The notes beneath the pieces were generated by a model. That model worked only from the letters and a program-made list of their open reading frames with translations. It did not search any database and was not told the origin of the DNA. This document shows, one piece after another, positions 29,955 to 34,524 of a stretch of DNA of 34,524 nucleotides. The stretch spans positions 1 through 34,524 of the forward strand of contig NZ_JASJCS010000059.1 in the NCBI RefSeq assembly GCF_030065885.1, given 5' to 3'. The DNA is from Ilumatobacter sp. (GTDB taxonomy: Bacteria; Actinomycetota; Acidimicrobiia; Acidimicrobiales; Ilumatobacteraceae). How positions within the stretch are numbered: the first letter of the stretch is position 1; each line of letters begins with the position of its first letter. The position numbers and the translations under genes are program-made.

Positions 29955-31166
29955 TCACCCCTGTGCGTCGGGTGCCCTGATCATCCTCCCTCGTTCGTCG
30001 ACCGGTAGGCCGGCGAGCAGCAACAGGGCGGCCAGCGACGCCGCCACGCATCCCGCGATCGCCCAGCGGTACCCGTCGGTCGACTCGATCAGCCAACCGG
30101 CAACGGGTGGCCCGATCAGGCCGCCGAGACCGGGACCGGTGTAGAGCAGACCGAGGATCGAACCCAGCCCGATCACACCCATCCGGTCGGAGATCACGAT
30201 CGGCCCCAGCGCCACGAACCCGCCGTATCCCACGCCGAGCACGAGGACGAACGCGGTCAGCACCAGGTAGGAGTCACCGGCGACCAACCAGACGCAGAAG
30301 CTGAGGAGATGGATGGCGAAGCAGGTTCGGTAGAGGCGGAACGAGCCGAACCGGCGGACCAGACTGCCGAAGCCGACCCGCGACAGCACGCTCGAGCCTC
30401 CCAACACGCCGACCAGCACCGCCGCCTGCACCGAACCGACGCCGTTGTCCTTCGCGTACTGCCCGACGAAGACGAACGGGACGAAGAGCGCGAGGCCGAG
30501 CATCGTGCCGGAGAGATGGATGCGGCGGAAGACCGCGCTGCGGAGTGCGTCACCGAACCGTGAGGGTTGCGGTCCGCCGTCGCCGGGTGGGCGGTCCATG
30601 AGCGGGATGCACGCGAGCAGCACGGCAGCGCCGCCGATGCCGAACACCACGTAGGTGTCGCGCCAGCCGTACCGTTCGATGAGCGCCGCCGACAACGGAG
30701 ACAGCACCATGGTGCCCGCACCGATCCCGGCCACCGCGAGCCCCACGGCGACCGCCCGACGGCGCAGGAACCAGCCACCGACGGTCGCGACCATCGGCAC
30801 GTAGCCGCACGCCGCGGCCAGCCCGACGCCTGCGCCGTAGGTGACGTACCCCGCGCCGATGGAGTCGACACGGCTGGTCAGCAGGAGGCCGGCGCACAGG
30901 CTGACCGCGCCGATCACCAGCACGACGCGGGGCCCGAAGCGGTCGGTCAGCCGGCCGGTGACGACGCTGAGCCAGAAGAAGCTCCAGGTCGTGACGCCGA
31001 AGATCACGGCGGTCTCGCCCGCGTCCGACCCGAACTCCTCGCTCATCGACTCGAAGAACGCGCCGAAGCTGTAGGCCGTCCCGAGGGTGACCGCCGAGCT
31101 CGCGAACGCAGCGACGACGGTCAACCAGGCACGCCGTGAGTCGACGGCATGCTCGTGGTGCGGCAT
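29955..31166 (-). CDS. MFS transporter, monocarboxylate/oxalate-formate type
   Basis: A 403-residue major facilitator with 12 predicted helices. GRLTDRFGPRVVL (about 71-83) is the loop 2-3 signature, and its degenerate second-half counterpart is SLVRRFGSFRLY. The opening helix with GTAYSFGAFFESM and the GAGVGLAAACGYVPMVATVG block fit the oxalate/formate antiporter and monocarboxylate porter branch. It should move a small organic anion across the membrane. ATG 31166 (MPHHEHAVDSRR) places a short His-rich cytoplasmic tail before helix 1. It is downstream of hrpA on the same strand, 37 bp away with a hairpin between them, so it may have its own promoter or be read through. Confidence 0.88.
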   Translation of the reverse strand: MPHHEHAVDSRRAWLTVVAAFASSAVTLGTAYSFGAFFESMSEEFGSDAGETAVIFGVTTWSFFWLSVVTGRLTDRFGPRVVLVIGAVSLCAGLLLTSRVDSIGAGYVTYGAGVGLAAACGYVPMVATVGGWFLRRRAVAVGLAVAGIGAGTMVLSPLSAALIERYGWRDTYVVFGIGGAAVLLACIPLMDRPPGDGGPQPSRFGDALRSAVFRRIHLSGTMLGLALFVPFVFVGQYAKDNGVGSVQAAVLVGVLGGSSVLSRVGFGSLVRRFGSFRLYRTCFAIHLLSFCVWLVAGDSYLVLTAFVLVLGVGYGGFVALGPIVISDRMGVIGLGSILGLLYTGPGLGGLIGPPVAGWLIESTDGYRWAIAGCVAASLAALLLLAGLPVDERGRMIRAPDAQG

Positions 31167-31185
31167 CTCCGGACGATAGAGGGAT

Positions 31186-31201
31186 CGTCGGGGAGCCGAC
31201 G
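31186..31201 (-). terminator. Short hairpin after hrpA
   Basis: CGTCGG (31186-31191) and CCGACG (31196-31201) form a perfect 6-bp stem with a 4-base loop, 2 bp past the hrpA stop and 20 bp before the MFS start. There is no U-run. It could partly terminate hrpA transcription or lie in the MFS leader. Confidence 0.4.
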
Positions 31202-31203
31202 GG

Positions 31204-34200
31204 TCAGCCGACGACCCGCGCGAGCTCGCGGCGGATCCGCTTCGCGCTGACCGGTCCGTGGACGCCCAGCGGTTGGGCGAACACGCTCATCCTGAGCTCC
31301 TCGAGCAGCCAGGCGAGGTCGCGCACGTCGTCGCCGACCCGGTCGAGGCCCTCGACGGCCATCGCGTACTCCCGCTCGATCGGGCGGACATCCGCCATGC
31401 GGCGCCGGTCGCGGTGCACGTCGCCCGCGAGATGGTCGAGCCGGTGCTCGATGCCCCGCACGTACCGGTGCACGTCGGGCAACCGGTCGGTGCCGGACCG
31501 GCACACGAACCCTGGTGCGACGAGGCGTTCGAGGTGGGTCTCGGCGTCGGCGACCGTCGGGCGCAGCGCATCGGCCGTCAACGAGGCGGTGCGGCGCCGC
31601 ACGCGCTCGGCTGCGGCGAGGATGTCGGCCGCTGCCGCCAGCGCGTCGGCGGCGAGCTGGGGCGTGTCGGTGCGCACCAGGCGCTCGAGCTCGCCGAACG
31701 CACCTTCGTCCCAGGGGAGCTCGCGTCGCGCCATGACGGCATCGACCGCGGCTTCGATGCAGTCGCCGGCCAGTTCGTCGAGCCGCACGCCGGCGGTCGC
31801 CACCGCCAGTTGCGCCTGCTGGTCGAGCGACCGTTCGACACGCGAGGTCGTCGGCGCCGCCGCCATCAGCAGCAGACGCCGAACGCCACCTCGCATCGCA
31901 CGTTGCTGCAGGGCCTCGTTGTCGACCACTCGCAGCGACACGCTGTCGCCGCGGTCGAGCAGCGTCGGGTACGCACGGACGACGTGGCCGCCGTCGGCGC
32001 GCCGCTCGACCACCCGATCGAGCCGGCCGATGTCCCACCGCACGATGTCGCGCCGTTCGTCGACCGGCGTCGCTGCGGCCAGCGCCGAGCGCGTCGTGCC
32101 GGCCTGGCGGGCCCGGATCGCGTCGAGGTCATCGCCTGCATCGACCACCACGCCGTCGTGATCGACGACCACGATGTGCAGTCGCAGGTGTGGTGGGAGG
32201 CGATCGGGATCGAAGTCGCGGCTGCTCACCGGGTGGCCGCTCACCTCGGACAGCGCGGATGCCAGCGCGTCGACGAACGCCCCGGTCGGCGGGCCGATGC
32301 GCTGCAGGGCCGCCGTCGTCGTGTCGTTCATCGGGATGAGATGGCGCCTGACCTCCTTCGGCAGCGAACGCACCATGAGTGCGGCGAGCTCGTCGCGGTA
32401 CCCAGGGATCAACCAGTCGAATCCCCGGTCGTCGATCTGGTTCAGCGCCGTCAGGGGCACCTGAACGGTCGCGCCGTCGAGGGCGGTCCCCGGCTCGAAG
32501 CGGTACGTGACCGGGAACGTCGCGTCGCTGATCCGCCACGAGTCGGGGTAGTCGGCGAGGTCGATGCCCCGCCGATCGGCGAGCACGGCCGGCGTGAGGT
32601 CGAGCAACTCGGCGTCGTCACGCCGCACCTGCTTCCACCACGTCGCGAAGTGACGCGCCGACACGACGTCCGCCCCGAGGCGCTCGTCGTAGAACTCGAC
32701 GAGCGCCTCGTCGTCCAGCAGGTCGGCCCGGCGGACACGCGCCTCGAGCAGCCGGACCCGCTCGACGAATCGGGCGTTGCGTCCCATGAACTCGTGGCGC
32801 GCGTCCCAATCCCCGGCCACGAGGGCGTGCCGGATGAACATCTCACGCGCCAGTCGAGCGTCGACCCTGCCGAGCGCGATCGTGCGGTTGCTCACGATCG
32901 GCAGGCCGTACAACGTGACCGACTCGCCGATGACGGCTCGCCCGCTCCGGGCATCCCACCACGGGTCGCCATACGACCGCTTGACCAGGTGTTCGGCGAG
33001 TGACTCGGCCCATTCCGGCTGGATCGCCGCGACGCGCCGGGCCCAGAGCCGATTGGTCTCGACCAGCTCGGCAGCCATCACCCACCTCGGGGGGCGACGC
33101 GTGAGCGTCGAGCCCGGCGCGATCACGAAACGTGCCTCGCGGGCGCCGCGGAACTCCCGACCGTCCCCGTCGCGCTGGCCGACGTGTGACAGCAGCCCGG
33201 CGAGCACCGCACGATGCACATGGTCGGGGTGAGCCTCGTCGGCCCCCGGACGGATCTTCATCTGGCCGGCGACCTGACGCAGCTGGCTGTACAGGTCGCG
33301 CCACTCGCGGACGCGCAGGTAGTTGAGGTGCTCGTCGCGGCACAGACGGCGGAACCGGTTGCCCGACATCGAGCGCTGCTGCTCGCGCAGGTAGTCCCAC
33401 AGTGCGACGATCGACAGGAGATCCGACCCCTCGACATCGAAGCGCCGATGCAGCTCGGCCGCACGTTCGGGGGACTCCTTCGGTCGCTCGCGGACGTCCT
33501 GGATCGACAGCGCGGCGGCGATGACCAGCACCTCGCGGACGCACCCCTGCTCCTCCGCTTCGAGGATCATGCGCCCCAGGCGCGGATCGATCGGGAGCCG
33601 CGCCAGGCGACGGCCGATCGGCGTCAGCTGCCGCGGTGCGCCGATCCGACCCGGCACCAGCGCGCCGAGCTCGTCGAGCAGCAGGTACCCGTCGCGGATC
33701 GAGGCCGAGTCGGGGGGCTCGACGAACGGAAACCGGTCGACGTCGCCCAGCCCGATGGCCGTCATCTGCAGGATGACGGACGCGAGGTTCGTCCGAAGGA
33801 TCTCGGGCTCGGTGAACTCGCTTCGCTCCGCATAGCCGGTCTCCGGGTAGAGCCGGATGCAGACGCCGGGGGCCACCCGGCCACAGCGCCCGGCGCGCTG
33901 ATCCGCGGACGCCTGCGACACGGGCTCGATCGGGAGACGCTGCACCTTGAGCCGGCGGCTGTAGCGCGAGATCCTGGCGGTTCCTGCGTCGACGACGTAC
34001 CGGACCCCCGGCACCGTGATCGACGTCTCGGCGACGTTCGTCGAGAGCACGACCCGGCGCCCCCGGTGGGACCGGAAGATCCGGTGCTGCTCGGCCGCCG
34101 ACAACCGTGCGTACAGCGGGAGCACCTCGAGCCCCGAGCGCTGCTCCAGCCGCAACGCATCCGCGATGTCATGGATCTCGCGTTCGCCGCTGAGGAACAC

Positions 34201-34524
34201 GAGCACGTCCCCATCGCCCTCCGCCTCCAGCTCGTCGATCGCATCGATCACTGCGCGCACCTGGTCGCGCCGGTCGTTCGGATCGTCCTCGTTGTCGGCC
34301 CCGAACGCCCGGTAGCGGACCTCCACCGGGTAGGTCCGGCCCTCGACGACGAACACCGGTGCCGGTTCGCCGTCGTCGTCGGCGAAGTGGCGGGCGAACC
34401 GGTCGGTGTCGATCGTGGCCGAGGTGACGATCACCCGCAGGTCGGGCCGCTCGGGGAGCAACCGCTTGACGTATCCGAGCAGGAAGTCGATGTTGAGGCT
34501 GCGCTCGTGGGCCTCGTCGATGAT
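31204..34524 (-). CDS. hrpA: ATP-dependent RNA helicase HrpA, C-terminal 1106 residues
   Basis: A DEAH-box helicase whose 5' end lies beyond the right edge. The visible part begins IIDEAHERSLNIDF, so the Walker B DEAH box is at residues 3-6 of the fragment. SAT (motif III) is at about 35-37, then STNVAETSITVPGVRYVVD (motif V region) and QRAGRCGR (motif VI) at about 209-216. The winged-helix/ratchet part follows, then the long C-terminal HrpA domain (DUF3418), ending in RIRRELARVVG. Only about 190 residues (motifs I, Ia and upstream) are missing for the usual about 1300. HrpA unwinds RNA and acts on stalled ribosomes in Escherichia coli. No frameshift is seen over the 3.3 kb. Confidence 0.95.
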   Translation of the reverse strand: MIDEAHERSLNIDFLLGYVKRLLPERPDLRVIVTSATIDTDRFARHFADDDGEPAPVFVVEGRTYPVEVRYRAFGADNEDDPNDRRDQVRAVIDAIDELEAEGDGDVLVFLSGEREIHDIADALRLEQRSGLEVLPLYARLSAAEQHRIFRSHRGRRVVLSTNVAETSITVPGVRYVVDAGTARISRYSRRLKVQRLPIEPVSQASADQRAGRCGRVAPGVCIRLYPETGYAERSEFTEPEILRTNLASVILQMTAIGLGDVDRFPFVEPPDSASIRDGYLLLDELGALVPGRIGAPRQLTPIGRRLARLPIDPRLGRMILEAEEQGCVREVLVIAAALSIQDVRERPKESPERAAELHRRFDVEGSDLLSIVALWDYLREQQRSMSGNRFRRLCRDEHLNYLRVREWRDLYSQLRQVAGQMKIRPGADEAHPDHVHRAVLAGLLSHVGQRDGDGREFRGAREARFVIAPGSTLTRRPPRWVMAAELVETNRLWARRVAAIQPEWAESLAEHLVKRSYGDPWWDARSGRAVIGESVTLYGLPIVSNRTIALGRVDARLAREMFIRHALVAGDWDARHEFMGRNARFVERVRLLEARVRRADLLDDEALVEFYDERLGADVVSARHFATWWKQVRRDDAELLDLTPAVLADRRGIDLADYPDSWRISDATFPVTYRFEPGTALDGATVQVPLTALNQIDDRGFDWLIPGYRDELAALMVRSLPKEVRRHLIPMNDTTTAALQRIGPPTGAFVDALASALSEVSGHPVSSRDFDPDRLPPHLRLHIVVVDHDGVVVDAGDDLDAIRARQAGTTRSALAAATPVDERRDIVRWDIGRLDRVVERRADGGHVVRAYPTLLDRGDSVSLRVVDNEALQQRAMRGGVRRLLLMAAAPTTSRVERSLDQQAQLAVATAGVRLDELAGDCIEAAVDAVMARRELPWDEGAFGELERLVRTDTPQLAADALAAAADILAAAERVRRRTASLTADALRPTVADAETHLERLVAPGFVCRSGTDRLPDVHRYVRGIEHRLDHLAGDVHRDRRRMADVRPIEREYAMAVEGLDRVGDDVRDLAWLLEELRMSVFAQPLGVHGPVSAKRIRRELARVVG

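Overview
The window is high-GC bacterial chromosome, densely packed, with many 1-4 nt start/stop overlaps. Lipoproteins with acidic or Thr-rich stretches after the lipobox, a two-permease sugar ABC system with no ATPase gene beside it, a tandem-domain monooxygenase-like protein and an HrpA-type helicase suggest a free-living actinobacterium. A marine or salt-exposed member of the Acidimicrobiia (Ilumatobacter-like) is my best guess. That is an inference from gene style; no rRNA or other marker is present. I saw no tRNA, rRNA, CRISPR array, transposase or phage gene.

Layout. 1-2846: the start of an isopenicillin-N-synthase-like oxygenase and a D-cysteine desulfhydrase-like PLP enzyme (minus strand), then a 9-bp minisatellite, uracil-DNA glycosylase and a YihY/BrkB membrane protein (plus strand). 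2898-6736: an HhH-GPD-like protein, a short-chain dehydrogenase divergent from a LysR regulator with an inverted repeat between them, and an alpha/beta-hydrolase/OsmC fusion. 7099-14817: an eleven-gene minus-strand operon for an Mrp/Mnh-type multisubunit cation/proton antiporter. The order of transcription is E, F, G, MbhD-like, MbhE-like, B, C, D, a NuoL/MrpA-like subunit, a 100-residue small membrane protein, and a third, divergent D-like subunit. Upstream lies a broken remnant of nhaA, then a CPA1 antiporter with a nucleotide-binding tail and a small gamma-glutamylcyclotransferase-fold protein. Three kinds of Na+/H+ antiporter therefore sit within about 10 kb.

17730-22028: two minus-strand peptidase genes (an M14 lipoprotein and an M20 dipeptidase) diverge from a CapA-like lipoprotein gene coupled to an isoprenylcysteine-methyltransferase-like gene. 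22029-26774: a sugar ABC transporter operon. A catabolite-type (LacI/CcpA-like) operator and two leader hairpins precede the binding-protein gene. A perfect 15-bp hairpin follows it, then an unusually large 702-residue permease and a normal-sized partner permease. 26951-34524: a nitronate-monooxygenase-like protein without the usual His, a tandem ABM-domain membrane protein, a LOG-like nucleotide-binding protein, an MFS transporter, and the C-terminal about 85% of HrpA running off the right edge.

Most distinctive for follow-up: the split-A Mrp operon with its K-to-N third D subunit and small companion protein; the oversized MalF-type permease with extra hydrophobic blocks; the nhaA remnant with a G-run frameshift beside the Mrp operon; and the operator/hairpin architecture of the sugar operon. 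All functions are read from sequence motifs; no database search was possible.
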